48,123 bases of DNA from Clostridia bacterium (lineage in GTDB: Bacteria; Bacillota; Clostridia; Oscillospirales; Acutalibacteraceae), in NCBI GenBank assembly GCA_017430145.1, contig JAFRNP010000014.1, positions 1 to 48,123 on the forward strand, given 5' to 3'. This document shows, in pieces, positions 24,306 through 34,350 of the stretch. Position numbers and translations under genes: made by a program. Under the pieces are notes generated by a model. That model ran no database searches and was not told the DNA's origin. It was given only the letters and a program-made list of their open reading frames with translations. Position 1 is the stretch's first letter, and each line of letters opens with the position of its first letter.

Positions 24306-24962
24306 TTACCGGATCTTTGCCTTTACGCAGCGGTCCTTGATGAACTTTTCCACAAAATCAAAATCCGCGTCCTCTGCGTAAACCTGGTTTTTATCCAGAA
24401 GCTGATTGACGTGGATCGTGTTCCGTTTGCGGCGGACCGTGACGAATTCCACGTTTTTGAATGCGGAGGTGCTGATATTTTTAGCCGAAACGCTCAGGCC
24501 GAGGCCTACCATGTAGGGTTTGCCCGCAAGCATGCCCACAAACGTGGTCAGCCATCCGATCGCCTCCGCCTTTTTGAACTGCCGCGGCATCTGGATGTGG
24601 CTCACCTGGTCCTCGGTCATCTCAAACAGCACCTGATATTTCCAGCCGTAGATCGCAGCCAGGATCAGGTAGGAAATGATGCTGAGCATGAAGAATATGC
24701 CCAAAAGGATCAGGAATATCTTTGACGCGTTCCAGAAATCCTCCAGATTTGCGATCACCTTCTGGCAAAGATCCAGAATGAGGACAAACAGATAGACCAC
24801 GCCGAAGGCGATCCCGAGCGCCTTCCAGACCGAAAACAGGATCGTCGGGTTGCGCAGCATATCCATCTCGTAGGTCCAGCGGTAGACGCCGTCCTTGCAC
24901 AGCCAGATGTTTTCCGACACTTTTTGGCCGGTCGGCGCAAAGGGCTGTGTATTTTCGTCCAT
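24306..24962 (-). CDS. Membrane protein of unknown function
   Basis: A 218-residue protein. There are two or three hydrophobic segments (about 45-70 and 82-108), then a soluble C-terminal half with beta-rich character (YQVLFEMTEDQVSHIQM, FVTVRRKRNTIHVNQLL) that loosely recalls YcxB or bacterial PH-like domains. The closing DADFDFVEKFIKDRC fits that pattern, but I do not recognise the family with confidence. It follows the lipoprotein gene by 50 bases on the same strand and is probably co-transcribed. The start is preceded by GGGAGAAATAATA. Confidence 0.7.
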   Translation of the reverse strand: MDENTQPFAPTGQKVSENIWLCKDGVYRWTYEMDMLRNPTILFSVWKALGIAFGVVYLFVLILDLCQKVIANLEDFWNASKIFLILLGIFFMLSIISYLILAAIYGWKYQVLFEMTEDQVSHIQMPRQFKKAEAIGWLTTFVGMLAGKPYMVGLGLSVSAKNISTSAFKNVEFVTVRRKRNTIHVNQLLDKNQVYAEDADFDFVEKFIKDRCVKAKIR

Positions 24963-25012
24963 TATTATTTCTCCCTTCCGGTTAATATCGTCGAGCGGGC
25001 TTTTACCGGCGC

Positions 25013-25450
25013 TTACGCCGGTTCCTTTTCAAACAGCATGTCCTCAACCTTGCCTTCGCTGTTGACCATATACAGCGAAATGGTATCCTCGTCGGTGGCG
25101 TTCAGGTAATTGTTTACGACGACCGTCAGGCTGCCCACGGTGAGGTGCAGCTCGTTGGCAAGGTCATACCGGTATTCGTATACGTGGGGCGGGGTATTTG
25201 CCATGAACATATAGGTGCCTTCGCTTTTTCCCTCCGGCAGGCCGGTCAGCGCCGCCATTTCGGGGCTTACCTCCAGCGTGACGCTTTTGCCGTCTCCGTT
25301 GAAGGTCATCGTCCCGTAGGACGAAACGAAGGTGCCGACGTGCGCGGCAGGCTCCGGCGTTCCCGGGTCCTTCGGCGGGCCGTCGTAGATCCGGCAGCCG
25401 GCCGTCAGCAGGATCGTGAATAACACCAGGATCGCTATACTCTTTTTCAT
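25013..25450 (-). CDS. Small lipoprotein of unknown function
   Basis: A 145-residue exported lipoprotein. The signal KKSIAILVLFTIL ends in the lipobox LTAGC, so Cys19 should be lipidated and the protein anchored outside the membrane. A Pro-rich linker (GPPKDPGTPEPA) is followed by a compact beta domain (FVSSYGTMTFNGDGKSVTLE, YMVNSEG). No enzymatic motif is visible. It lies upstream of the 24306-24962 membrane protein gene in the same orientation, suggesting a two-gene envelope unit. Confidence 0.8.
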   Translation of the reverse strand: MKKSIAILVLFTILLTAGCRIYDGPPKDPGTPEPAAHVGTFVSSYGTMTFNGDGKSVTLEVSPEMAALTGLPEGKSEGTYMFMANTPPHVYEYRYDLANELHLTVGSLTVVVNNYLNATDEDTISLYMVNSEGKVEDMLFEKEPA

Positions 25451-25553
25451 TTGTTTTCCGGCTGTACGCCGCTCCTTTCGTCTGCGGATGCAGGTTTTCG
25501 TGGTTATGAACAGATTATATCCTTTTTTCTGCCGGAAAGCAAGTCTTTTTCAA

Positions 25554-25606
25554 TAAAAAAGGCGCAAAAGCCGCCGGGGCGCGCTGCAAAGGGAAGCGCG
25601 CCCCGG
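25554..25606 (-). terminator. Probable terminator after pyrG
   Basis: A 12-bp GC-rich stem CCGGGGCGCGCT (25574-25585) with AGCGCGCCCCGG (25595-25606). On the minus strand it is followed after about 13 bases by a T-run (25555-25560). The stem is very strong, but the T-tract is displaced. Confidence 0.6.
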
Positions 25607-25650
25607 TGTATATGCCGTCCGGTTTCGCGTGTGCGAACGCCCGGGCAGGT

Positions 25651-27382
<1,732 letters not shown>

Positions 27383-27446
27383 TATCTTTTTATATGTTTT
27401 TGCAGGAAGCCGGCGTTCTGCCGCCGCGCAGGGGCGCATGAATAAT

Positions 27447-27474
27447 AAAAACCGGCGGTTGCCCGTTTTGCCGG
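27447..27474 (-). terminator. Weak candidate terminator after the GH3 gene
   Basis: On the minus strand CCGGC and GCCGG form a short stem directly followed by TTTTTATT, with the alternative GCCCG/CGGGC pairing inside. It lies about 45 bases past the GH3 stop. Confidence 0.4.
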
Positions 27475-27516
27475 GCATCCGTTTTCCGCGCCGCACAAAA
27501 ACGGCGCCAATGCGGT

Positions 27517-29604
27517 TTACTCTGTTTCACGCTGACTTAGCGAGAGCGTCCCGGCAGGCAGGAAGTCGCGTCCGTTTTCGGTGACGGAAAACGAGTACGC
27601 CGGGTCGAGAATAAAGCCCTTATCCGTCGTCGAATAAAACCGCAGGTCTTCTGCCAAGACGGGGACGCATACCTCCTTCGTCTCCCCGGGGGCGAGGGGG
27701 ACCCTGCAAAAGCCCTTTAAGAGCTTTAAGGGGCGGTCGTATTTCGCGCCGACGGAGGAGGCGTACACCTGAATGACGGTTTCGCCCGCCCGGGGGCCGG
27801 TGTTTGTGACGCGGACCGTCACCGCTGCGCCTGCGTCCGTTTTTTCCGTTTTTGCCGCGTCCAATAAGAATGAAGTATAGGAAAGCCCGAACCCGAAGGG
27901 GAACTGCACGGGCTTTTTTGTTTTGTCAAACAGCGTATAGCCGTGGTAATAGCCGTAGCGGATATCCTTTTTTCCGTCTCCGATGTGCAGGAACGGCGGG
28001 TAATCCGCCTCGTTTCCGGCAACGGTGAACGGCAGCCTGCCGCCGGGGTTTACGTCGCCGCTGAGAACGTCCGCAAGGGCGTTGCCGCCCTCAAGCCCGC
28101 TGTAAAAGGACATCAGGATCCCGTCGGCGAGAGCCGACCATTCGCGCATCACGTAGGCGCTGCCGCCCATGACGTTCACGATCATCTTTTTGCCCGTTTT
28201 TGCAAGCGCCTGGATCAACGCCAGATCCTCGGGCGGGACGCCGAGGCTGATCCGGTCGCCGCCGCTGCCCTTGGGCTTGCGTTTGATATCGCCCATGTTG
28301 ACGAGAAATTCGCCCTCCTGCCGGTAGTCGCTGCCGACGCACACCACGATATGATCGCTGTCTGCCGCGGCCTTCAGCGCCTTTTTCGGATCGCTTCCGT
28401 TATAAAGCGCCGTGTTTTTTTCTCCGAACCGCGCTTTGATCCCCATATAGGGCGTGACGGTATACGGGCTGTAGACCTGGCTGCTGCCGTGGTCGCCCAC
28501 GTTTTTTTCGTTCGCGTACCGGCCCACGACCGCGATCTTTGCGCCTGCGGGCAGGGGGAGCACGCTGCCCCGGTTTTTCAGCAGGACCGTGCCTTTTGCC
28601 GAGACCTCCCTTGCAAGGGCGATGTGTTCTTTGGAAAGCACCGCGCTTTTTGATACGTTTTTCTGCTTCGGCAGCGTCGCGATCAGCGCCCGCAGCACGC
28701 GCTCCACCGCCGTATCAACCTGTTCTGTTGTGATCTTTCCGGCTCTCAGCGCCGCGCCCAGAAACGCATAGCGGTAGATGTAGGGCATCTCCACGTCCAT
28801 ACCGGCGGCCAGGGACCGCGGCCCGTTATAAATGCCGAAAACGAAGTCGGATAAAGTAAAGCCTTCAAATCCCCATTCGTCCCGGAGGATCTCCGTCAGC
28901 AGCCGCCGGTTTTCGCAGCAGTAAACGCCGTTGACCCTGTTATACGCGCCCATGACCGACATGGCGCCGGCGTCGATACACTTTTTGAAATGCGGCAGGT
29001 AGACGTCGTAAAGGGCGGCGTCTTCGCACAGGGCGTTCACGCTGAAGCGCAGGTCCTCGATGCTGTTGAGCGCATAGTGCTTGGGGCAGGCGATCACGCC
29101 GTTATTTTGCATGGCGCTTGTCAGCGCGGCGCCCATTTTTCCCAGCAAAAACGGGTCCTCGCCGTAGGTCTCCTGCGCTCTGCCCCATTTGGGGTGCCTG
29201 AGCAGGTTGATGCATACGCCCGCAAACAGGTTCGCCCCGCCGGCGATCGCCTCTTCGGCCATGGCTTCGCCCACGCGGTATTCCAGCGCGTCGTCAAAGG
29301 TCGCGCCCCGCAGCATGGAGACGGGAAAGCAGGTGCCGTTTCCCATCACAATGCCGCGCGGCCCGTCGGTAAACAGGACCGGCGGCACCCCGAGCCTGCG
29401 GCAGCCGCCTGCGGCGTACGCTTCGCCGTTGTAATAGCGTCCCTTTGTCAGAAACTGCCGCGCCGTCGTCCCCAGCGCATGGCCCTTGAGCATGTGCAGC
29501 TTCTCCCGCGTCGTCATCTGCGCGCGCAGCGCCGCCGCCGTTTCGCGCAGCGTTTCGGCGGTGGGGTCTTTTGCATATATTTCAACGGCTTCTTTGTAGT
29601 CCAT
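27517..29604 (-). CDS. Glycoside hydrolase family 3 (beta-glucosidase type)
   Basis: A 695-residue GH3 enzyme that releases terminal beta-linked sugars. The N-terminal barrel shows LFTDGPRGI, ETYGEDPFLLG, ACPKHYALNS, SVMGAYNRVNG and TLSDFVFG, whose Asp (about residue 253) is the expected nucleophile. The second domain (ALAREVSAKGTVLLKNRG, VCVGSDYRQEGE) and a C-terminal fibronectin III-like domain (FPFGFGLSYTSF, VTNTGPRAGETVIQVYAS) complete the usual layout. No signal peptide is present, so it should act in the cytoplasm on imported oligosaccharides or glycosides. AGAAAGGAAACGCTT precedes the start. It stands alone between pyrG and a divergent aminotransferase gene. Confidence 0.93.
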   Translation of the reverse strand: MDYKEAVEIYAKDPTAETLRETAAALRAQMTTREKLHMLKGHALGTTARQFLTKGRYYNGEAYAAGGCRRLGVPPVLFTDGPRGIVMGNGTCFPVSMLRGATFDDALEYRVGEAMAEEAIAGGANLFAGVCINLLRHPKWGRAQETYGEDPFLLGKMGAALTSAMQNNGVIACPKHYALNSIEDLRFSVNALCEDAALYDVYLPHFKKCIDAGAMSVMGAYNRVNGVYCCENRRLLTEILRDEWGFEGFTLSDFVFGIYNGPRSLAAGMDVEMPYIYRYAFLGAALRAGKITTEQVDTAVERVLRALIATLPKQKNVSKSAVLSKEHIALAREVSAKGTVLLKNRGSVLPLPAGAKIAVVGRYANEKNVGDHGSSQVYSPYTVTPYMGIKARFGEKNTALYNGSDPKKALKAAADSDHIVVCVGSDYRQEGEFLVNMGDIKRKPKGSGGDRISLGVPPEDLALIQALAKTGKKMIVNVMGGSAYVMREWSALADGILMSFYSGLEGGNALADVLSGDVNPGGRLPFTVAGNEADYPPFLHIGDGKKDIRYGYYHGYTLFDKTKKPVQFPFGFGLSYTSFLLDAAKTEKTDAGAAVTVRVTNTGPRAGETVIQVYASSVGAKYDRPLKLLKGFCRVPLAPGETKEVCVPVLAEDLRFYSTTDKGFILDPAYSFSVTENGRDFLPAGTLSLSQRETE

Positions 29605-29735
29605 AAGCGTTTCCTTTCTGTTGCGCTTTTGCTGTTTCTCTCAAAAGCTGATAGTAAAATTATAAACTGTATTCGCCGTTCTGTCAATGCCGTGGCAGGG
29701 CCTTGTTTTTTCGGTGGGCGCCGCAGGTCTTCGCC

Positions 29736-29764
29736 TTGACAAAAAACCGGGCAGGTGCTACAAT
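29736..29764 (+). promoter_or_regulatory. Consensus promoter of the aminotransferase-GH36 unit
   Basis: TTGACA (29736-29741) and TACAAT (29759-29764) with an ideal 17-base spacer, about 50 bases before the start codon at 29814. Confidence 0.8.
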
Positions 29765-29813
29765 CATAGCATCGTGCGCAGCACGCAAATGATAAAAAAA
29801 CGGAGAAAAAACC

Positions 29814-30914
29814 ATGGAAGAAGCAAAAAATCCGATCACCGGGCGGTATGACGGGATCACCAGATACGCCGGGGTACCGACCGAGCAGACGACCGGCAGG
29901 CTGCACTACAATGAAAATCTGTACGGGCCCTCGCCCAAGTGCCTTGAAACGCTTCGGCAGACGACTGCCGAGGACCTTTGCCTGTACGAATCCGGCAGCC
30001 GGGACGACCTGACGGACGCGCTGAGTGAAAAGTTCGGGATCCCGGCGGAGAATATCTTTACCGGCAACGGCTCCGCGGAGAACCTCAGGTCCATTATGAA
30101 CATATTTACAAAAGCTGGCGATACCGTGCTTCTGCCGGATCCCGGCTGGAGCTACTATACCGGCCTTGCCGACTGCCGTTTTCTGAACGTGGAGCGCTTC
30201 CCGATCGTGGAGACCGAGGACGCCTGTGTGTTCGATACCGACGGGATCCTGGCGCAGGCTGAGCGTGTCGGTCCCGCCGTGCTGATCATCGCAAGCCCTG
30301 CCATGCCCACCGGCAACAGCATTTCAGAACAGGATCTCGAACGGCTGATCTGCGGGCTGCCCGAAACGCTGGTCGTGGTGGACGAGGCGTATCACGGGTT
30401 CAAAAAAGAGAGCTTTGACGTCAGGCGTCTGATCGGCACCTACGACAACGTGGTCTTTTCCCGTACTTTCTCCAAATACTACGGCCTTGCAAATCTGCGC
30501 ATCGGCTACGGTTTCTGCAGCGCGGCGCTTAAAAAAGTTCTCTGGCTGGACCTGCCGCTGCACCGCCTGCCGCATATCGGCAAGCGTATGGCGGTCGCGG
30601 CGCTTGCCGACGACGCCTATTATACTGCGGTCACCGAAAAACTGCTTGCATCCCGCGAGCGCTTCCGCGAAGCGCTCAACACCCTGCCGGACGTGTACGT
30701 GTACCCCTCCGACGCCAATTTCGTCTATATCCGGCTTTCGGGGTACGACGTAATGAAGATCCGTGAGGAGGCGGAAGCCTGCGGGTACCTGATCCGCGTA
30801 TTCGACGGCAACGCGCAGAAGCACCTGCGCATCACGATCGGAACGGAAGAACTGATGCAGGCGCTGACCGAAACGCTGCTGAGGATCATTCCTGCGGCGC
30901 GCAATCAGGAGTAA
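29814..30914 (+). CDS. HisC-like PLP-dependent aminotransferase
   Basis: A 366-residue class I/II aminotransferase closest in pattern to histidinol-phosphate aminotransferases: HYNENLYGPSP, FTGNGSAENL, VVDEAYHGF and the PLP lysine in SRTFSKYYGLANLRIGY (Lys221). The usual NPNNPTG motif reads SPAMPTGN, which departs from typical HisC. It stands alone from any his gene and is 15 bases before a GH36-type glycosidase, so histidine synthesis is not supported by context. It may act on another phosphorylated or aromatic amino donor, or be a CobD-like relative. PLP fold is certain; substrate is open. Confidence 0.82.
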   Translation: MEEAKNPITGRYDGITRYAGVPTEQTTGRLHYNENLYGPSPKCLETLRQTTAEDLCLYESGSRDDLTDALSEKFGIPAENIFTGNGSAENLRSIMNIFTKAGDTVLLPDPGWSYYTGLADCRFLNVERFPIVETEDACVFDTDGILAQAERVGPAVLIIASPAMPTGNSISEQDLERLICGLPETLVVVDEAYHGFKKESFDVRRLIGTYDNVVFSRTFSKYYGLANLRIGYGFCSAALKKVLWLDLPLHRLPHIGKRMAVAALADDAYYTAVTEKLLASRERFREALNTLPDVYVYPSDANFVYIRLSGYDVMKIREEAEACGYLIRVFDGNAQKHLRITIGTEELMQALTETLLRIIPAARNQE

Positions 30915-30929
30915 AAGGGGACCGATGCT

Positions 30930-33263
30930 ATGAAATCGCTGTTCGGGCGCGCCGTTTCTTTTTTGTTGCTGCCGGCGCTGATATTCCTGACGTTTTTCAG
31001 AAACTTTTCGGGAGGGGTGTTTTTGGACTGTACGCCGAAGTATTGCAAAAACGGCGTGTCTGAGACCGCCGACGGCTATACCGACGCCGAAGTGCTTGCA
31101 AACGGCGGGGCGCTGGTCAAAGGCAGCAGCGCGTCTCTCGTTTCGGGGGATATGCGTTTGAGCCTTGATATCCAGAATGACCGCCTGTATGTAACGAGGC
31201 TTTCAACGCTGAAAAACGGCGAAAACCGGATCGCCGGCGCCTCCGTATTCTCGCTGCCGGCGTATATCCTGTCCGGCGGGGCGCCGCTGCGCCTTCGCTG
31301 GAAGTACGATTCCGTCCGGCAGTATGCCGCCGTCCGAAACGGCGCCGCCGAGACCGGGGTCTGCTACCGCTTCCGGAGCGTGTGCGGCGGTTTTGCGCTG
31401 GAAGTCGCCTGCGCTGCCCGCCCGGCGCTTGCGGGGCCGTTCGAGTTCTGCACGGCGCTTGAAAATCTTAGCGGGCAAGCCCAAAGGATCGTGCCCGAAG
31501 CCTTTGCCGCTTTCACCTTCGGGGACGTTTACGACGGCGACGAGCTCATGATGATCAAAAAAGAGAGCGGCATGTCGGAGGGCTATACCCATTACGACGG
31601 GCAGTCCTTTGAAGGCGAGGGGATCATCCGGTCGCCTCTGAAATTCGGCAGGCGCTTTTGCGCCTGGGTCAACACCCTCCAGAACTTCAACGCCGGCGGC
31701 TATCTGCCCATGGTGTGGCTTGACGGCGGAGACCACGGCTGCTATACGGCGCTGGAGTGGTCCTCCGGGCGAATAAACGTCACGTGCTCGAACGCCGGCG
31801 CCGCGGTCTCGGCGGACCTGGACTGCGTCGGCGAAAAGAAATACGTTTTTTCAACGGCCGTGCCCGCCGGGGAGACCTTTTCTTTCCCGTCCGTGTACCT
31901 CGGGGCGTACGACGGGACCGTGGACGCGGGCAGCAACGTTTTTAAGCGTTGGTTTTTCGCCTGCAAGGCGCCCGCGAAGCTGCGGGACGACCCGAACGAG
32001 CCGCTGACGCAGATGGATTTTCAGAGCGGGCTTGAGACTTACGGGATCGAGGCGGTCAAATGGGATTACGGGTGGTGGACCAACGAGACGCTCGGCAACT
32101 GGAAGACGCTGGAGGGCTCCTGGCAGCTCAGAAACGACGGGTACCGGAGCGTCCTTGCCGGGTACGGCTGTGAGACGCTCTCGCAGTTCGGCGCGCTGAC
32201 GAAAGCGCAGGGCAAGTCCCTTACCACCTACGTGCTGCTGCATGATACGCTGGACGCCGACGGCGATCCCACCGACGCCTACGGGGAATTCAATTCCAAA
32301 ACGCACCCCGAATGGTTCTCAGACCGCAGGATCGACCTCGGTATGGGGAATTCCGCCGACCTCGGCAACACGGAATGCGTCGCCTACCTGCAGGGGGCGC
32401 TGGCGGATTTCTTTAATTCAAACAACGTGACCACCTGGCGGTCGGACTTTGAGCCGATCTGCTATTCCTCCGACAAACAAAACCGCCACGACGCGAACGG
32501 GACCGACGTGCAGTACTGGTGTACAGTGGGATTTAAGGAGATCGTGGATTCTCTGTACGCGGACGTGCCCGGCTTCCGGTATGAGAGCTGCTCAAGCGGC
32601 GGCTCCATGAAGGACCTGTTCACGGCGACGCTGGCGGTGGTGATCAACTGCGACGACGCGGCGAATTACGCCGGGATGCGCGCAACGTTTTACGACAGCA
32701 GCTACGTGATCCATCCCGCGCAGCTCCAGATGCCCTGCAACGCCGATTTTGCGGACCCGACGCAGGCGCTGTTCCACCCCAAGGCCGAACAGGGCGGTAT
32801 GACGGACGGCGATTTCCGCGCGGCGATGCTGGATACGGAATTCCGGACCCAGTGCCTCGGCGTGCCGATGTTTTCCTCCTGGACGGGGACGCTGCTGACG
32901 GACTACTACGCGAAATACGCCGAAATGTACAAAACAAAATTGCGCCCGCTGATCCGCGAGGGCGCGCTGTACCACATCCTGCCGCGCCCCGACGGGGTCA
33001 ACTGGGACGGCGTACAGTATGCGGACGCCGACGCGGCAGGCGGGATCAAGGGCGCGGCGTTTTTGTTCAAGCCCTCGGCGGCAGCCGGGGAGACGTTGAC
33101 GGTCGCCCTGCAGGGGCTGGACCCGGATACCGTGTACAGCCTGGAATTTGAGGACCGGCCCGAACAGAACGTCTCGCTTTCCGGACGGGACCTGATGGAC
33201 GGTGGCTTAACGGTACGGATCGCCGACGCCGTCGGCTCCGAGATCGTCTGGATCAAAGGGTAA
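30930..33263 (+). CDS. GH36-like alpha-galactosidase, membrane-anchored or secreted
   Basis: A 777-residue protein with an N-terminal hydrophobic anchor or signal (VSFLLLPALIFLTFF), a beta-sandwich domain (about 60-340) and a central barrel of the GH36/melibiase type. The barrel shows YGIEAVKWDYGWW, LTTYVLLHD, TWRSDFEP (about residue 505, candidate nucleophile Asp) and YESCSSGGSMKD (about 551, matching the family's ESCSxGG acid/base block). The C-terminal beta domain begins near 690. Family members release alpha-linked galactose from oligosaccharides, but the subfamily is not clear and other alpha-glycosidic substrates are possible. It follows the aminotransferase gene by 15 bases and has a good terminator. 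Confidence 0.82.
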   Translation: MKSLFGRAVSFLLLPALIFLTFFRNFSGGVFLDCTPKYCKNGVSETADGYTDAEVLANGGALVKGSSASLVSGDMRLSLDIQNDRLYVTRLSTLKNGENRIAGASVFSLPAYILSGGAPLRLRWKYDSVRQYAAVRNGAAETGVCYRFRSVCGGFALEVACAARPALAGPFEFCTALENLSGQAQRIVPEAFAAFTFGDVYDGDELMMIKKESGMSEGYTHYDGQSFEGEGIIRSPLKFGRRFCAWVNTLQNFNAGGYLPMVWLDGGDHGCYTALEWSSGRINVTCSNAGAAVSADLDCVGEKKYVFSTAVPAGETFSFPSVYLGAYDGTVDAGSNVFKRWFFACKAPAKLRDDPNEPLTQMDFQSGLETYGIEAVKWDYGWWTNETLGNWKTLEGSWQLRNDGYRSVLAGYGCETLSQFGALTKAQGKSLTTYVLLHDTLDADGDPTDAYGEFNSKTHPEWFSDRRIDLGMGNSADLGNTECVAYLQGALADFFNSNNVTTWRSDFEPICYSSDKQNRHDANGTDVQYWCTVGFKEIVDSLYADVPGFRYESCSSGGSMKDLFTATLAVVINCDDAANYAGMRATFYDSSYVIHPAQLQMPCNADFADPTQALFHPKAEQGGMTDGDFRAAMLDTEFRTQCLGVPMFSSWTGTLLTDYYAKYAEMYKTKLRPLIREGALYHILPRPDGVNWDGVQYADADAAGGIKGAAFLFKPSAAAGETLTVALQGLDPDTVYSLEFEDRPEQNVSLSGRDLMDGGLTVRIADAVGSEIVWIKG

Positions 33264-33298
33264 AAATGATTCCGCTTTGCGAAAAACAGAATAAGGAA

Positions 33299-33341
33299 AT
33301 ACGCAGCCCTTCGGGAAAGAAAGGCTGCGTATCGCTTTTTT
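33299..33341 (+). terminator. Terminator after the GH36-like gene
   Basis: Stem ATACGCAGCC (33299-33308) with GGCTGCGTAT (33323-33332), then CGCTTTTTT. Confidence 0.9.
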
Positions 33342-33356
33342 GTCGGTACCTGTGGA

Positions 33357-34187
33357 TCAGTCGAACCAGCTCTTGACCTCTTCGATCTCCCGCCGGTAAC
33401 CGGCGTCGTCGTTGGGCGTTTCCAGAATAAACGGCAGTCCCTGCAGCGCCGGGTGCCGGGCGACGCGGCGCAGGGCGTCTTTGCCGATCTGGCCGAGCCC
33501 CAGCTTTTCGTGGCGGTCCTTGTGCGAGCCGCGCCCGTTTTTGCTGTCGTTGAAATGGACCGCTTTCAGCCTGCCGAGCCCGATGATCTGATCGAACCGG
33601 GTCAGTACGCCGTCAAGGTCGTTTACGATATCGTATCCCGCGTCCCAGACGTGGCAGGTATCGAGGCACACGCCGAGCTTTTCGTCCGGTTCGAACCGGT
33701 CGATGACCGCTTTGAGTTCCTCAAAGCTGCCGCCGACCTCCGAGCCCTTTCCCGCCATGGTCTCCAGCAGCACGTAAGTCTCTCCCGCCGCGGGCAGCGC
33801 GGCGCGCAGCGCGTCGGCGATCTGCGCGATCCCTGCGTCTGCGCCCTGTCCGGTGTGGGCGCCCGGGTGGAAGTTATAGAGCTGCCCGGGCAGCAGCGCC
33901 ATGCGGGCAAGGTCCCCGGTCAGCATCTCAAACCCGTTTTTCCGGGTGTCGGGGTTTTGGGAGCACAGGTTCATGGTATAACTGCCGTGGGCGACCAGCG
34001 GCCCGAACCCCGCTTCTTTCGCAAGACGAAGAAGCGCCGCGATATCATCCGGCGGGACGTCCTTCGATTTGCCGCCGCGGGGGTTGCGCGTAAACCAGGC
34101 GAAGGTATTTCCGCCCATGTCCCGCATGGTCTGCCCCATGGCGGCGTAGCCGTCGGCGACGGAGAGATGGCATCCGATATAGATCAT
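33357..34187 (-). CDS. nfo: Deoxyribonuclease IV (AP endonuclease family 2)
   Basis: A 276-residue endonuclease IV that cuts DNA at abasic sites in base excision repair. The trinuclear zinc ligands expected of the family are visible: H67 in LVAHGSY, H107 in NFHPGAH, Glu in LLETMAG, Asp and His in CLDTCHVWDAG, His in HFNDSK, the DRHEKLGLG block, and the last Glu in ILETPN. Length is normal. It is a single gene converging on the GH36-like gene; no neighbour is functionally related. Confidence 0.95.
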   Translation of the reverse strand: MIYIGCHLSVADGYAAMGQTMRDMGGNTFAWFTRNPRGGKSKDVPPDDIAALLRLAKEAGFGPLVAHGSYTMNLCSQNPDTRKNGFEMLTGDLARMALLPGQLYNFHPGAHTGQGADAGIAQIADALRAALPAAGETYVLLETMAGKGSEVGGSFEELKAVIDRFEPDEKLGVCLDTCHVWDAGYDIVNDLDGVLTRFDQIIGLGRLKAVHFNDSKNGRGSHKDRHEKLGLGQIGKDALRRVARHPALQGLPFILETPNDDAGYRREIEEVKSWFD

Positions 34188-34289
34188 TTTTTTGGCTCTT
34201 TTCCGTTTTTTTTACAGAATACCACATTTTTCCGGGAAAAGCAACGGGATATTTCGGACAAAACTGTCGGATCCTGTACGGATTCGGTA

Positions 34290-34319
34290 TTTACAAACGC
34301 GTATAGTATATGGTAAGAT
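34290..34319 (+). promoter_or_regulatory. Candidate promoter of the phosphoesterase-LRR-carrier cassette
   Basis: TTTACA (34290-34295) and TAAGAT (34314-34319) with an 18-base spacer, about 30 bases before the TTG start at 34351. Confidence 0.45.
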
Positions 34320-34350
34320 AAATATATATGAGAGAGAGGGGAGAGACCGT

